DNA of 64,000 nt from Tistrella mobilis KA081020-065. Its GTDB lineage: Bacteria > Pseudomonadota > Alphaproteobacteria > Tistrellales > Tistrellaceae. A model generated the notes under the pieces. The model ran no database searches. It saw only the letters and a list, made by a program, of their open reading frames with translations, and was not told the DNA's origin. Positions 51,960-60,613 of this stretch are shown piece after piece. Within the stretch, counting starts at the first letter, position 1; each line of letters begins with the position of its first letter. The position numbers and the translations under genes are program-made. The stretch covers positions 496,001 to 560,000 of the forward strand of contig NC_017957.2 in assembly GCF_000264455.2 (NCBI RefSeq). Direction: 5' to 3'.

Positions 51960-52265
51960 ATGACCCAGCCCGCGCCCGCCTCTTCGGTTCTTTCGCCCGA
52001 AACCCTGGTTCGCATCCGCCCCGGCATCCTGACTGCCGAGATGGATGGCGAGACGGTGCTGCTCGATGCCGAAAGCGGGGCCTATTCGGCGCTGGGCAGC
52101 ACCGGCAGCCGGATTGCGGCGCTGATCGCCGAGCCGGTGTCGCTGGGCGATCTCTGCCGGCAGCTGACCGGGATCTATGCCGTCGATTCCGAAACCTGCC
52201 TGGCCGACGTCACCCCCTTCCTCGAAGGGCTGATCGGCGACGGGTTGGTGGACGTCGCCGGCTGA
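51960..52265 (+). CDS. PqqD-like peptide recognition protein
   Basis: A 101-aa protein with the PqqD/RRE pattern: LTAEMDGETVLLDAESGAYSAL (three-strand wing, first 20 residues given: LTAEMDGETVLLDAESGAYS) and then helices GSRIAALIAEPVSLGDLCRQ and LADVTPFLEGLIGDGLVDV. Stand-alone proteins of this fold bind the leader of a precursor peptide and present it to modifying enzymes, as in PQQ and lasso peptide biosynthesis. It follows candidate peptide 2 by 24 bp and precedes the kinase-like gene by 11 bp. ATG 51960 has ACGAGG upstream. Confidence 0.85.
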   Translation: MTQPAPASSVLSPETLVRIRPGILTAEMDGETVLLDAESGAYSALGSTGSRIAALIAEPVSLGDLCRQLTGIYAVDSETCLADVTPFLEGLIGDGLVDVAG

Positions 52266-52276
52266 GCCGGCCCCGC

Positions 52277-53212
52277 ATGGCCTGGTTCCACACCGCCGCC
52301 GGGCTGGTGATCGCATCCGACCGCCCATTGCCGGCCGGCCCGGCCCGGCCCGAAGCGGTTATCGCTGATCCGGCCACCGCCGACCTCGTCATCGCCGATG
52401 CGGCCGATCCACCCGAGATCGGGAGCGACGGAGATGCGTCCGGGCCGAACTGGTGCATCCGCCGCTGGAACGGGGCGCGCGGGCTCTGGATGATCCACGA
52501 GCCCGACGGCCGGGCGGTGTGGATGACGCGCCCGGACCGGCTGAACGTCTATGCGCCCGATCCGGTGTTGCGGGACCAGGCCTGGATGACCGCCGCCACC
52601 TCGGGCCTTGCCGCCGCCCTGCTGCTCCGCGGCCGGCTGCCGCTGCACGCCGCCGCCGTGGTGATGGCGGGGCAGGCGATCCTGATCGCGGGCGCCAGCG
52701 GCCGCGGGAAATCGACCCTTGCCGCAGCACTCGTCGGGGCCGGCGGGCAGGTGATCGCCGACGACATGGTTTCGCCCATGGTCACCGGTGGCCGGGTGGT
52801 GGCGGCACCGGTTCTGCCGCGGCTGCGCCTGATGGCCGATGCCGCCGGGCATTTCGGCCTGACGGGGCCGGTCGCGCCGGATGGCAAGATCCTGGTGACG
52901 CCCGCTGCCGACCCGTTGCCCGATCCGGTTCCGGTGGCGGCGCTGCTTCTGCTGGGCGACAGAGGCGATGGCCCGGCCCGGTCGGGCCGGCTTGCCGCCC
53001 TGGCGGCGGTGCCGGCGATCCGTGGGCAGATCACCGGCGGGGCCGCGACACTGCCCCTCTATGATCGGACGGCGGCGTTTTCGACCGCGTTGCTGGATCT
53101 GGCGCGCCATATGCCCGTGCTGACCCTCTCTCTGCCCGAGGGGTTGGGCCGGCTGGACGAGGTGAGCCGGACACTGCCGGCGCTGATCGACCAGGCGCCG
53201 GCCGCATGTTGA
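52277..53212 (+). CDS. HPr-kinase-like P-loop protein of the peptide cluster
   Basis: A 311-aa protein. The core LPLHAAAVVMAGQAILIAGA leads into the P-loop GASGRGKST (139-147) and IADDM (161-164), the arrangement of HPr kinase/phosphorylase-fold enzymes found in RiPP clusters. In lasso peptide clusters such kinases phosphorylate the hydroxyl of the C-terminal Ser of the precursor; both candidate peptides here end in Ser. There is no phosphotransferase (PTS) context. It overlaps the next gene by 7 bp. Activity on the peptides is inferred. Confidence 0.82.
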   Translation: MAWFHTAAGLVIASDRPLPAGPARPEAVIADPATADLVIADAADPPEIGSDGDASGPNWCIRRWNGARGLWMIHEPDGRAVWMTRPDRLNVYAPDPVLRDQAWMTAATSGLAAALLLRGRLPLHAAAVVMAGQAILIAGASGRGKSTLAAALVGAGGQVIADDMVSPMVTGGRVVAAPVLPRLRLMADAAGHFGLTGPVAPDGKILVTPAADPLPDPVPVAALLLLGDRGDGPARSGRLAALAAVPAIRGQITGGAATLPLYDRTAAFSTALLDLARHMPVLTLSLPEGLGRLDEVSRTLPALIDQAPAAC

Positions 53213-54879
53213 CCGGGGCCGCCGCGCTGATGGCCGAAGGCCGCCGCCGCGCGCTGGCCGGCGGGCTGGAAGAGGGGGCCGAACTGCTGCGCCGTGCCCT
53301 GGCGCTCGACCCGGCGCCCCTCGTGCGGGAGGCGCTGGTGCGCGTCCTGCTCTGGCTCCGACGCTTCGACGAGGCGGCAGAGCTGGTCACAGCCGGGCTT
53401 GTGGACCACCCGGCTCATCCGGGGTTGCGGGCGCTGGCCGGCGATGAGGCCATCCGCCGCCGCCGCCCCACCGAGGCCGCGGCCCATATGGCGGCGGCAT
53501 CGGCGATGACGCCCGATCTCTGGCGCATCGCCGGCAATGCCCGCCTGCTGCTGACCGATATCGACGGCGCGGTGGCGGCCTGGGACCAGGGCCTGCGGCT
53601 CGATCCGACCGACTGGCGGCTGGCCGGCAACATCCTCTACGCCGCCAGTTGCGACCCGGCCATGACCACGGCCGGGCTGGCCCGGCGGCAGGCGGCCGTC
53701 TTCGCCGGGCGGGATTTTCCGCCCCGGCCGGCGCCGCGGCCGCGGGCCGCCGACGGCCGGCTGCATATCGGCTATGTCGGCGGCTGTTTCGCCAGCCATG
53801 CCGCGGCGCGCGTGGTGCTGCCGATGATCATGGGCCATGATCGCAGCCGCTTCCGCATCACCTGCTATCCCACCCGGCCGGCGCCGGTCGATCCGGGCCT
53901 GCTGCGGCTGCGGCTTGCGGTCGACGGCTGGTGCGGGCTGGCCGGGCTGGACGATGCGGCGGCGGCCGACCGCATCCGCGCCGACGGCATCGACATCCTG
54001 GTCGATCTGGACGGCCATGTCGGCGGCAACCGGATCGGGATCTTCGCCCGCAGGCCTGCCGCGCTGCAGATCCAGGCCTGGGGCTATCTGCCGGGCACCG
54101 GCCTGCCGGTGATGGACGGGCTGGTGACCGACCCGGTGCTGCTGCCGGCGGCCGAGCGACCGGCGATCGGGGCCGCCACCCTCGACGTGCCCTGTCCGAC
54201 GCTTGGATGGCCGCTTGCATCGCCGCCTGCGGGGGATCCGCGAGAGGCAGGCGGACCCGTGCGGATCGGTTGTTTCGCCCGCGGGGAAAAGCTGCCCGAC
54301 ATGTTTCTGGATCATCTGGCCGGGATACTGACCGCGCGGCCATCCGCGGTGCTGGTGCTGAAAGACGAGCTTTTTGCCGATCCGGCCGTCAGGTGCCGGC
54401 TCGATCGCTGGCGGAGCCGCCACCGCCTCGCGCCCGATCGCATCGAGATCCAGGGGCGCAGTTCCGGCGATGCCTATATCCACAGCCTGCGTTCGCTCGA
54501 CCTCGCCGTGGACAGCTGGCCCTATTCGGGCGGGGTGGTGACGCTGGATCTGCTGTCGCAGGGCGTGCCGGTGGTCACCATGGGCGGCCGTCAGGCCTGT
54601 TCGCGGACCACGGCCTCCATCCTTGCCTGCCTTGGGCCGCAGGGGCTGGCCGTCGACGGTGTCGATGCCCGGGGCGGGCGGGTGCTGGCCCTGATCGACG
54701 ACGCCGCGGCCCGCAGCACCCTGCGTGCGGAGATCCGCGCAACCCACGGCCCCCGGGTGGCGGCGGCCATCCCTGCGACCATCCGCGCCTTCGAGACGCA
54801 TCTCTTCAGTCTGGCTGCCTCTTTGACCGTGTGCCCGGCTTCGTCTTCGCGGTCAAAGTCCCGACCCGGTCCTATCTGA
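53206..54879 (+). CDS. GT41 (SPINDLY/OGT-like) glycosyltransferase with TPR-like N-terminus
   Basis: A 557-aa protein. Residues 1-165 are helical repeats (EGAELLRRALALDPAPLVRE, AVAAWDQGLRLDPTDWRLAG) of TPR type. The GT41 catalytic region follows the O-GlcNAc transferase order: LHIGYVGGCFASHAAARVV (about 186), DILVDLDGHVGGNRIGIFAR (about 263) with RPAALQIQAWGYLPGTGLPV, FARGEKLPDMFLDHLAGIL (about 357), SAVLVLKDE, and DSWPYSGGVVTLDLLSQGVP (about 435). It would transfer a sugar to Ser or Thr of a protein or peptide; candidate peptides 1 and 2 are obvious substrates. The last 15 codons read into a scar derived from other genes, so the original C-terminus was probably replaced. Confidence 0.85.
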   Translation: MLTGAAALMAEGRRRALAGGLEEGAELLRRALALDPAPLVREALVRVLLWLRRFDEAAELVTAGLVDHPAHPGLRALAGDEAIRRRRPTEAAAHMAAASAMTPDLWRIAGNARLLLTDIDGAVAAWDQGLRLDPTDWRLAGNILYAASCDPAMTTAGLARRQAAVFAGRDFPPRPAPRPRAADGRLHIGYVGGCFASHAAARVVLPMIMGHDRSRFRITCYPTRPAPVDPGLLRLRLAVDGWCGLAGLDDAAAADRIRADGIDILVDLDGHVGGNRIGIFARRPAALQIQAWGYLPGTGLPVMDGLVTDPVLLPAAERPAIGAATLDVPCPTLGWPLASPPAGDPREAGGPVRIGCFARGEKLPDMFLDHLAGILTARPSAVLVLKDELFADPAVRCRLDRWRSRHRLAPDRIEIQGRSSGDAYIHSLRSLDLAVDSWPYSGGVVTLDLLSQGVPVVTMGGRQACSRTTASILACLGPQGLAVDGVDARGGRVLALIDDAAARSTLRAEIRATHGPRVAAAIPATIRAFETHLFSLAASLTVCPASSSRSKSRPGPI

Positions 54880-54953
54880 TCCTGGCCTTCGCGGACGTGA
54901 AATCGCTGCCGCTCTATCCGGCGGTGGAGGGGGGCGAGTTTACGGGCGGTGAG
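54837..54953 (+). pseudogene. Mosaic scar: arsJ fragment joined to the serine hydrolase 3' end
   Basis: 54837-54891 matches arsJ 48211-48265 at 46 of 55 positions with no gap, including a 22-bp exact run; 54891-54953 matches the serine hydrolase end (about 49660-49718) with about 90 percent identity, keeping its ADVKSLPLY coding frame. The two donor pieces are in the same order as in the intact locus but lack the 1.4 kb between them, so this looks like a duplicated arsJ-hydrolase segment that suffered an internal deletion. It provides the last codons and stop of the glycosyltransferase gene in another frame. The rest of the gap to 55122 holds no gene. Confidence 0.72.
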
Positions 54954-55066
54954 GCGGGACGGGCGGCACGGCGCCGTTTCGCTTTTTCAGGTGTCATACT
55001 GCGGTTGTCCCGTCCCGCAGCCAGCCATGTGCGGGTGGCGGCGGGTTTCAAAAAATTAGAATGCTC

Positions 55067-55094
55067 ATATATGATAATCTAGTGTACCATATAT
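55067..55094. promoter_or_regulatory. ATATATG/CATATAT operator-like repeat before the catabolic cluster
   Basis: Perfect 7-bp arms (55067-55073 and 55088-55094) with a 14-bp spacer lie in an AT-rich stretch, itself unusual here, 28 bp before the MaoC gene. The region most likely carries the promoter of the four-gene catabolic operon and a repressor site. Confidence 0.5.
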
Positions 55095-55122
55095 CCGGTG
55101 TCATACATCAGCGGAGAAGGCA

Positions 55123-55587
55123 ATGTCAGGATTGTATTTTGACGACATGCAGGTTGGACAGACATTTCAACATGACATCCGGAGGACCGTGACCGAAGCA
55201 GACAATGTGTTCTTTTCGGCATTGACCCATAATCCCGCGCGGCTTCATTTGGACGAAGAATACTGCGCCCAGGAAACGGAATTTGGATCAAGGCTGGTTA
55301 ATTCTGCTTTCACTCTCGGGCTGATGGTTGGTATTTCAGTGGGAGACACGACGCTAGGGACGGCCATCGCCAATCTTGGTTGGGACGAGGTACGTTTCCC
55401 GAAGCCCGTCTTCCACGGTGATACCCTTCGGGTGGAGACGGAGGTCATCGATCTGCGTGACAGCCGCTCGCGGCCAGACGCCGGTATCGTGACCTTCCTG
55501 CATCGCGCCTATAACCAGCGCGGAGATCTGGTGGCCAGCTGCAAGCGCTCGGGTCTTCAGCGCAAACGGCCGGAGAAGACAGCATGA
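55123..55587 (+). CDS. MaoC-family acyl-CoA hydratase
   Basis: A 154-aa hot-dog-fold protein. [16 protein letters not shown] is the hydratase catalytic segment (Asn and His kept, the usual Asp replaced by His), and [20 protein letters not shown] plus [20 protein letters not shown] match the MaoC subgroup that is usually paired with CitE-like CoA lyases. It would add water to an enoyl-CoA such as a mesaconyl- or crotonyl-type ester, forming the substrate of the lyase. Its stop overlaps the lyase start by 4 bp. Confidence 0.88.
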   Translation: MSGLYFDDMQVGQTFQHDIRRTVTEADNVFFSALTHNPARLHLDEEYCAQETEFGSRLVNSAFTLGLMVGISVGDTTLGTAIANLGWDEVRFPKPVFHGDTLRVETEVIDLRDSRSRPDAGIVTFLHRAYNQRGDLVASCKRSGLQRKRPEKTA

Positions 55588-56501
55588 TCGGGCTCCGTTC
55601 CTGGTTATTCGTCCCCGCCGACAGCGACCGCAAAATTGCCCGATCCGCCGACAGCGCGGCAGATGTGCTGATACTGGATCTGGAAGATGCCGTGGCCCCC
55701 GGCCGCAAGACCATCGCTCGCGGGCTGTTGCGAGACGTCCTGACCGCGCGGCCGCGCGAGACACGGCGCAGCCGGCTCTGGGTCCGGATCAACCCGCTCG
55801 ATGATGCGGCTCTCGATGATCTGGCCGCCGTCATGCCGGGTGCGCCCGACGGGATCGTGGTGCCCAAGGTGGACCATCCCCGCGACGTCGTCCGGCTCTC
55901 GCACTGGCTGGACGCTTTCGAAGCAGCCGCAGGATTGAAGGCGGGTTCGACATCGATCCTGCCGGTCGCGACCGAGACGCCGGCAGCCCCCTTTGCGCTG
56001 GGCGACTATGCCCGACAGCCTCTCCCCCGCCTTGCCGGCCTGACCTGGGGGGCAGAGGATCTGAGCACGGCCGTCGGTGCCTCGACCAATCTGGATCCCG
56101 CGGGCGGCTGGGCCTTCACCTACCGCATGGCCCGCAGTGCCACGCTTCTGGCGGCGAGGGCGGCTGGTGTCATGGCGATCGACACCCTCTATGCCGATTT
56201 CCGCGATGCGGACGGCCTGCTTGCCAGTTGCCGCGCCGCCGCGGCGGAAGGCTTCGACGGCCGGATCGCCATCCATCCTGCCCAGGTGGATGTGATCAAT
56301 GCCGGCTTCGCGCCATCGGACGACGCGGTGCACCATGCCCGCCGTGTCGTCGAAGCCTTTGCTGCGTCTCCCGATGCGGGGACGATCGGACTTGATGGCC
56401 GCATGCTCGACATACCGCATCTTCGCCAGGCCGAACGGGTGCTGGCACGGCATGCCGCCGCGGTCCATCGCGGCCTCTCATCCGATGACATTTCCGAGTG
56501 A
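55584..56501 (+). CDS. CitE/HpcH-like CoA-ester lyase
   Basis: A 305-aa TIM-barrel enzyme of the citrate lyase beta/malyl-CoA lyase group. [20 protein letters not shown] opens it, [18 protein letters not shown] holds the Mg-binding acidic residues, and [16 protein letters not shown] and [17 protein letters not shown] are further signatures. It would cleave a 3-hydroxyacyl-CoA (for example a malyl- or methylmalyl-CoA) to acetyl-CoA or propionyl-CoA plus an oxoacid, or act in reverse. Coupled to MaoC on one side; BKACE follows after 11 bp. Confidence 0.9.
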   Translation: MIGLRSWLFVPADSDRKIARSADSAADVLILDLEDAVAPGRKTIARGLLRDVLTARPRETRRSRLWVRINPLDDAALDDLAAVMPGAPDGIVVPKVDHPRDVVRLSHWLDAFEAAAGLKAGSTSILPVATETPAAPFALGDYARQPLPRLAGLTWGAEDLSTAVGASTNLDPAGGWAFTYRMARSATLLAARAAGVMAIDTLYADFRDADGLLASCRAAAAEGFDGRIAIHPAQVDVINAGFAPSDDAVHHARRVVEAFAASPDAGTIGLDGRMLDIPHLRQAERVLARHAAAVHRGLSSDDISE

Positions 56502-56512
56502 CGGAGCCCGCT

Positions 56513-57436
56513 ATGGACAAGATTATCATCAGCTGCGCGGTGACCGGATCGATCCACACGCCCAGCATGTCGCCGCATCTTCCGGTGACGGCGGAAGACA
56601 TCGCCGATCAGGCCGTGGCCGCGGCGGAGGCGGGCGCCGCGGTGCTCCACCTGCATGCCCGTAACCCTGCCGATGGCCGTCCGTCCCAGGATCCGGCATT
56701 GTTCGCGGCTTTCCTGCCGGCGATCCGCGACCGGAGCGATGCGATCATCAACATCACCACCGGCGGCGGGCTGGGGATGAGCCTGGATGAGAGGCTGGCG
56801 CCGGCGAAATGGGCCGCACCGGAGATCGCCTCGCTCAATATGGGTTCGCTCAACTTCAACATTTCGGGCGCGGCTGCGCGGGTGCCGCAGTTCCGCCACG
56901 ACTGGGAACGGCCCTATCTGGAGATGACCCGCGACTTCATCCTGTCCAACACCTTCGCCCAGATCGAGCGCGGCCTGACCGAACTCGGCGCCCTCGGCAC
57001 CCGCTTCGAATATGAATGCTATGATGTCGGCCATCTTTACAATCTGGCTCATTTCGTCGACCGCGGCCTGGTGCAGCCGCCATTCTTCGTCCAGGCGATC
57101 TTCGGCATCCTGGGTGGTATCGGAGCCGATCATGCCAATCTGATGCATATGAAGGCGACGGCGGATCGCCTGTTCGGCAGGGATTACCGCCTGTCGGTGC
57201 TGGCCGCCGGCCGCCATCAGATGCCCTTCGTCACCATGGGGGCGATCCTCGGGGCCAATGTCCGGGTCGGGCTGGAGGACAGCCTGTACATTTCCAGGGG
57301 CCGGCTCGCCACCTCCAATGCCGAGCAGGTGGCGAAGATCCGTCGCATCCTGGACGAGTTGTCGCTGGACGTGGCGACACCCGACGAGGCCCGGGAGATG
57401 CTGCAGACCAAGGGTGCCGGCAATGTCGCCTTCTGA
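56513..57436 (+). CDS. BKACE-family beta-keto acid cleavage enzyme (DUF849)
   Basis: A 307-aa enzyme of the BKACE group that uses acetyl-CoA to cleave a beta-keto acid to acetoacetate and a new CoA ester. The zinc-binding VLHLHARNPADGRPSQD (His46 and His48), NITTGGGLGMSLDERLAP, and VRVGLEDSLYISRGRLA (Glu255) are all present. The founding member (Kce) works in lysine fermentation; others act on dehydrocarnitine or beta-ketoadipate, so the substrate is open. The start at 56513 (MDKIIIS) is taken because it fits the family N-terminus. Confidence 0.92.
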   Translation: MDKIIISCAVTGSIHTPSMSPHLPVTAEDIADQAVAAAEAGAAVLHLHARNPADGRPSQDPALFAAFLPAIRDRSDAIINITTGGGLGMSLDERLAPAKWAAPEIASLNMGSLNFNISGAAARVPQFRHDWERPYLEMTRDFILSNTFAQIERGLTELGALGTRFEYECYDVGHLYNLAHFVDRGLVQPPFFVQAIFGILGGIGADHANLMHMKATADRLFGRDYRLSVLAAGRHQMPFVTMGAILGANVRVGLEDSLYISRGRLATSNAEQVAKIRRILDELSLDVATPDEAREMLQTKGAGNVAF

Positions 57437-57451
57437 CACAGGAAGGCACCC

Positions 57452-58710
57452 ATGCCCCGCATGCTGAAACCCGGTGAGCTACCGGATCATCTGCCGCAGG
57501 GCGGGCTGGTGTGGGTGCAGGGATGTTCGGCTTGGTCGTCGGTGGTCGAGACGGAGATTGCCATGGCGGCCGACCGGCTTTCCGGCACCACCTTCACCGG
57601 TATCTTCGTGCCCGGCCTGAATCCCGCCTCCCGCCTGCTTGGCGGGGGCGGCGACTGCATGGCTTCTTTGCCACGCCCGAGATGGAGGCGGCCGGGCCTG
57701 CGGCCGACATGCTGCCCCTGTGCTACGCCGACCTGTCGGATCATCTGCAGGGGCTGACGATCGATGCCGCCTGTTTCATGGTCGCGCCGCCCGACAGCCG
57801 GGGCATCTGCAGCTTCGGGCCGGTCTGCGACTTCCTGCCCGATCTCTGGCAGCGGATTCCGGTCCGGATCGGGGTCATCAACCCATGTCTGCCACGGACC
57901 CTGGGGACGGCCGGCATTCCGCTGTCGGATTTCTCCTGCCTGATCGAAGACGACCGGGATCTGCCGGCGGTTCGGTCCGGCAGCGACGAGTCCACCCGCG
58001 CCATCGCCGCCCGACTGGCCGGCCTGGTTCCGGACGGCGCCACCCTGCAGATCGGGCTTGGGCGAACGCCGGAAGGCGCCCTCGCAGGGCTTCACGGACA
58101 TCGCGGGCTGGCCATTCATTCAGGTCTGGTCGGTGACGCCGTGATCGACCTGCTGGAAGCCGGCGCCCTGCGGCCGGGCAGGTCGGTGACCACCGGCGTG
58201 GCGATCGGTACACGCCGGCTCTACGATATGGCAGGGGATCCCGTCTTCAGCTTCCGGCCGGTTTCATATACCCACGCACCCCGCGTGCTTGCCGGGATCG
58301 AGGGTCTGGTGACCGTCAATGCGGTCAACGAGATCGACCTTTTCGGCCAGGGATATGCCGAGATGCGCGGCGGGGGATTCGTATCGGGGCCGGGCGGGGC
58401 GACGGACTTTGCCCGGGGGGCAAGGTGGGCGGGCGGATTGCGGGTGGTCGTGCTGCCGGCTGCGGCATCCGGCGGCCGCGTCAGCCGGATTGTGCCGCCC
58501 GGTGCCGGCCAGGGGCCGGTGTCACTCGGGCGGTTCGATATCGACGTGGTCGTGACGGATCACGGCCTGGCGGATCTGCGCGGCCTCACCCACGACCGTC
58601 GCGCGGAGGCGCTGATCGCGGCAGCGGCGCCGGCTTTCCGGGTGGCACTGGCAAAGGGATGGGATGACTGGCGCCGTGGCGGCCGGCCAGGCGGCGCCAG
58701 CCTCGGGTGA
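57452..58710 (+). pseudogene. Acetyl-CoA hydrolase/4-hydroxybutyrate CoA-transferase, frameshifted
   Basis: The gene starts at ATG 57452 with AGGAAGG upstream (MPRMLKPGELPDHLPQGGLV) and runs to about 57645 in one frame. The rest of the family sequence continues in another frame (GFFATPEMEAAGPAADMLPL, LQIGLGRTPEGAL, IHSGLVGDAVIDLLEAG, VNAVNEIDLFGQGYAEMRGG with catalytic Glu, GGATDFARGARWAGG). One missing G in the run at 57643-57648 would restore a full 420-codon gene. Either a real frameshift mutation or an assembly error. If intact, it would transfer CoA between acids in this pathway. Its last 125 bp overlap the opposing livM gene. Confidence 0.75.
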
Positions 58711-59668
58711 TCAGCCCCCAGCAACCTTCGGGCAGGGCATACATGAAGACCACGACAAATACGCCGAAGATCACACCGGTCGCGGCGGTCGAGATCTGTG
58801 TTGCCAGATTGGGGGCGAGGACGATGAAGGCGGCGCCCAGCACGCCCCCCGGGATGGCGCCCACGCCCCCCACCACAAGACCGACCAGAAGGAAGACCGA
58901 CAGATATACCGAGAAACTCTCAGGGGCCACGAACTCGATGGCAAGCGCGCTGACGCCGCCCGCCAGCCCGGTCAACAGGGCGCTGATGCCGAAGGCGGCA
59001 CATTTATAGAGGTGGATGTTTATTCCCATCGCTTCGGCGGCGAGGGGGTTGTCGCGAATGGCCGTCAGGGCCCGGCCGATCCGGCCGGCAAGCAGGTTGC
59101 GCGTGGCCAGAAACGCGAGCACGGCGGCGAGGAGGGCCAGATAGTAGATCCAGCGGTCGGGATCGATCCATGCCGGCGGCTCGGGGCGGGTGACGTAGAG
59201 GCCGGCCACGCCCCCCGTCCAGCTTTCCAGCGTCTCATGCTTCAGCAACTGAGGAACGGCGATGGCGAGCGCAAAGGTCGCGAGGGCCAGGTAGTGGCCC
59301 TCCAGGCGCAGAGCCGGCAGGCCAAGGACCATGCCGGCGACGAACGCCATGGCCGCGGCGGCAGGTATGGCTGCCCACCAGGGCCACGCGCCCTGCATCA
59401 TGAGAATGGCCGTGCCATAGGCGCCGATGGCATAGAAGGCGCCGTGCCCGAGCGAGATCTGGCCGCTGTAACCGATCAACAGGTTGAGCCCCAGTATCGC
59501 GATCGCATAGATCAGGATCTGGGTCGCCTGAAAGATCTGAAACCCGGCCAGGCACCAGGGCAGCACGATGGCTGCAAGAACGGCGGCAGCGTACAGGCGG
59601 GACGCGGCCCTGGGAGACGCGGCCCTGGGAGATGGGGCCCTGGGAGACGGGGCTGGGCGACGGAGCAT
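58586..59668 (-). CDS. livM: Branched-chain-type ABC transporter permease (LivM)
   Basis: A 360-aa inner-membrane permease with about nine helices. LLIGYSGQISLGHGAFYAIG and the EAA-like coupling loop IGRALTAIRDNPLAAEAMGI are LivM hallmarks, and VGGVGAIPGGVLGAAFIVLA closes the fold. The first 24 residues are an unusual SPRAA-repeat extension. The C-terminal 20-30 residues are a Pro-rich tail that overlaps the convergent CoA-transferase gene. With LivH, LivF, LivG and LivK it makes a complete importer, here probably for a carboxylic acid or amino acid fed to the adjacent CoA pathway. Confidence 0.92.
   Translation of the reverse strand: MLRRPAPSPRAPSPRAASPRAASRLYAAAVLAAIVLPWCLAGFQIFQATQILIYAIAILGLNLLIGYSGQISLGHGAFYAIGAYGTAILMMQGAWPWWAAIPAAAAMAFVAGMVLGLPALRLEGHYLALATFALAIAVPQLLKHETLESWTGGVAGLYVTRPEPPAWIDPDRWIYYLALLAAVLAFLATRNLLAGRIGRALTAIRDNPLAAEAMGINIHLYKCAAFGISALLTGLAGGVSALAIEFVAPESFSVYLSVFLLVGLVVGGVGAIPGGVLGAAFIVLAPNLATQISTAATGVIFGVFVVVFMYALPEGCWGLITRGWRRLAGRHGASHPIPLPVPPGKPAPLPRSAPPRDGRG
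59601..59660 (-). repeat. Four tandem 15-bp repeats in the livM 5' coding end
   Basis: GACGCGGCCCTGGGA occurs twice exactly and twice with changes (59601-59615, 59616-59630, 59631-59645, 59646-59660). In frame, the repeats give the SPRAA/SPRAP N-terminal extension of LivM. Unit number may vary between strains without breaking the frame. Confidence 0.7.
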
Positions 59669-59730
59669 TGGGGATGGCTTTCCGGAAGGGGTGATCCAGG
59701 GGCGGGAGACCGGCAGATGCAGGCCGGCGG

Positions 59731-60600
59731 TCAGACCCGTTTGACGTCAGGCCGTCCGAACAGCCCGTTCGGACGGATCACCAGCACCGTGACGACCACC
59801 GCCAGTGCGAAACTCAGTTTCAGGTCGTTGCCGATCAGATAGGTACCGGCCAGGTTTTCGAGAACGCCGAAAAGCAGCCCGCCCAGGACCGCGCCGCCGG
59901 GGCTGTTCATGCCGCCGAGCATGGCGGAGGCGAATGCATACAGCAGGACACTCATCATCATGCCGGGCTCCAGATAGGTGACAGGCGCGATCAGCAGTCC
60001 TGCAACCGTCCCGAGGATGCTGGCGAGCCCCCAGCCGAGGGCAAGCATCCGCTCCACCCGTATGCCGAGCAGGCGGGCCGATGCGGGATTGCGGGCAGCG
60101 GCCCTCATCGCGAGGCCGAGGAGGGTGAAGCGGAAGAACAGGAACAGCAGGCTCAGAAGACCCAGTGATACGAGGATGGCGAACAGGCTGTGGGCACCGA
60201 TCAGGATGGTGCCCGTGGAGAGGCCACTCACCGGGCTGGGGAAGTCCTTGATCGTGAACCCCCAGATCCAGCCTGCGGTGGCGTTGAAGGCCAGGAGCAG
60301 ACCGACGAACACCACGACCAGTGCCAGATGTGGCGCATTGCGGAAGCGTCGGATGACCAGTCGATCGACCGAAACGCCAAAGATGAAAGCGGCCACCACG
60401 GTGATCACGAAGGCGAGCCAGTAGGGGAGCCCGGCTGCGAGCAGCGTCCAGGCGATGTAGGTGCCGAGCAGCGCCATTTCGCCCTGGGCGAAATTGATAT
60501 GACCGGTGGTGTTGAAGATCATGACCAGGGCGAGGGCCAGCGCGGCGTAGATGGCACCATTGGAAATGCCGGCGAGGGTCTGCTGGAGGAAGAGGTCCAT
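59731..60600 (-). CDS. livH: Branched-chain-type ABC transporter permease (LivH)
   Basis: A 289-aa permease, the usual length for LivH. The start LFLQQTLAGISNGAIYAALA, the conserved NTTGHINFAQGEMALLGTYI and the EAA loop FTLLGLAMRAAARNPASARL are typical, and PGGAVLGGLLFGVLENLAGT closes it. It lies between livF and livM on the same strand with 62 bp to livM and 13 bp to livF, as expected for one operon. Confidence 0.93.
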   Translation of the reverse strand: MDLFLQQTLAGISNGAIYAALALALVMIFNTTGHINFAQGEMALLGTYIAWTLLAAGLPYWLAFVITVVAAFIFGVSVDRLVIRRFRNAPHLALVVVFVGLLLAFNATAGWIWGFTIKDFPSPVSGLSTGTILIGAHSLFAILVSLGLLSLLFLFFRFTLLGLAMRAAARNPASARLLGIRVERMLALGWGLASILGTVAGLLIAPVTYLEPGMMMSVLLYAFASAMLGGMNSPGGAVLGGLLFGVLENLAGTYLIGNDLKLSFALAVVVTVLVIRPNGLFGRPDVKRV

Positions 60601-60613
60601 CGGCGGTCGTCCT

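Noticed and set aside
49898-54879. Calling the peptide cluster a lasso peptide cluster
   Set aside because: No cyclase of the asparagine-synthetase type, no leader peptidase and no exporter are present, and neither peptide shows a clear Gly/Ala/Ser-1 with Asp/Glu at 7-9 after a Thr at -2.
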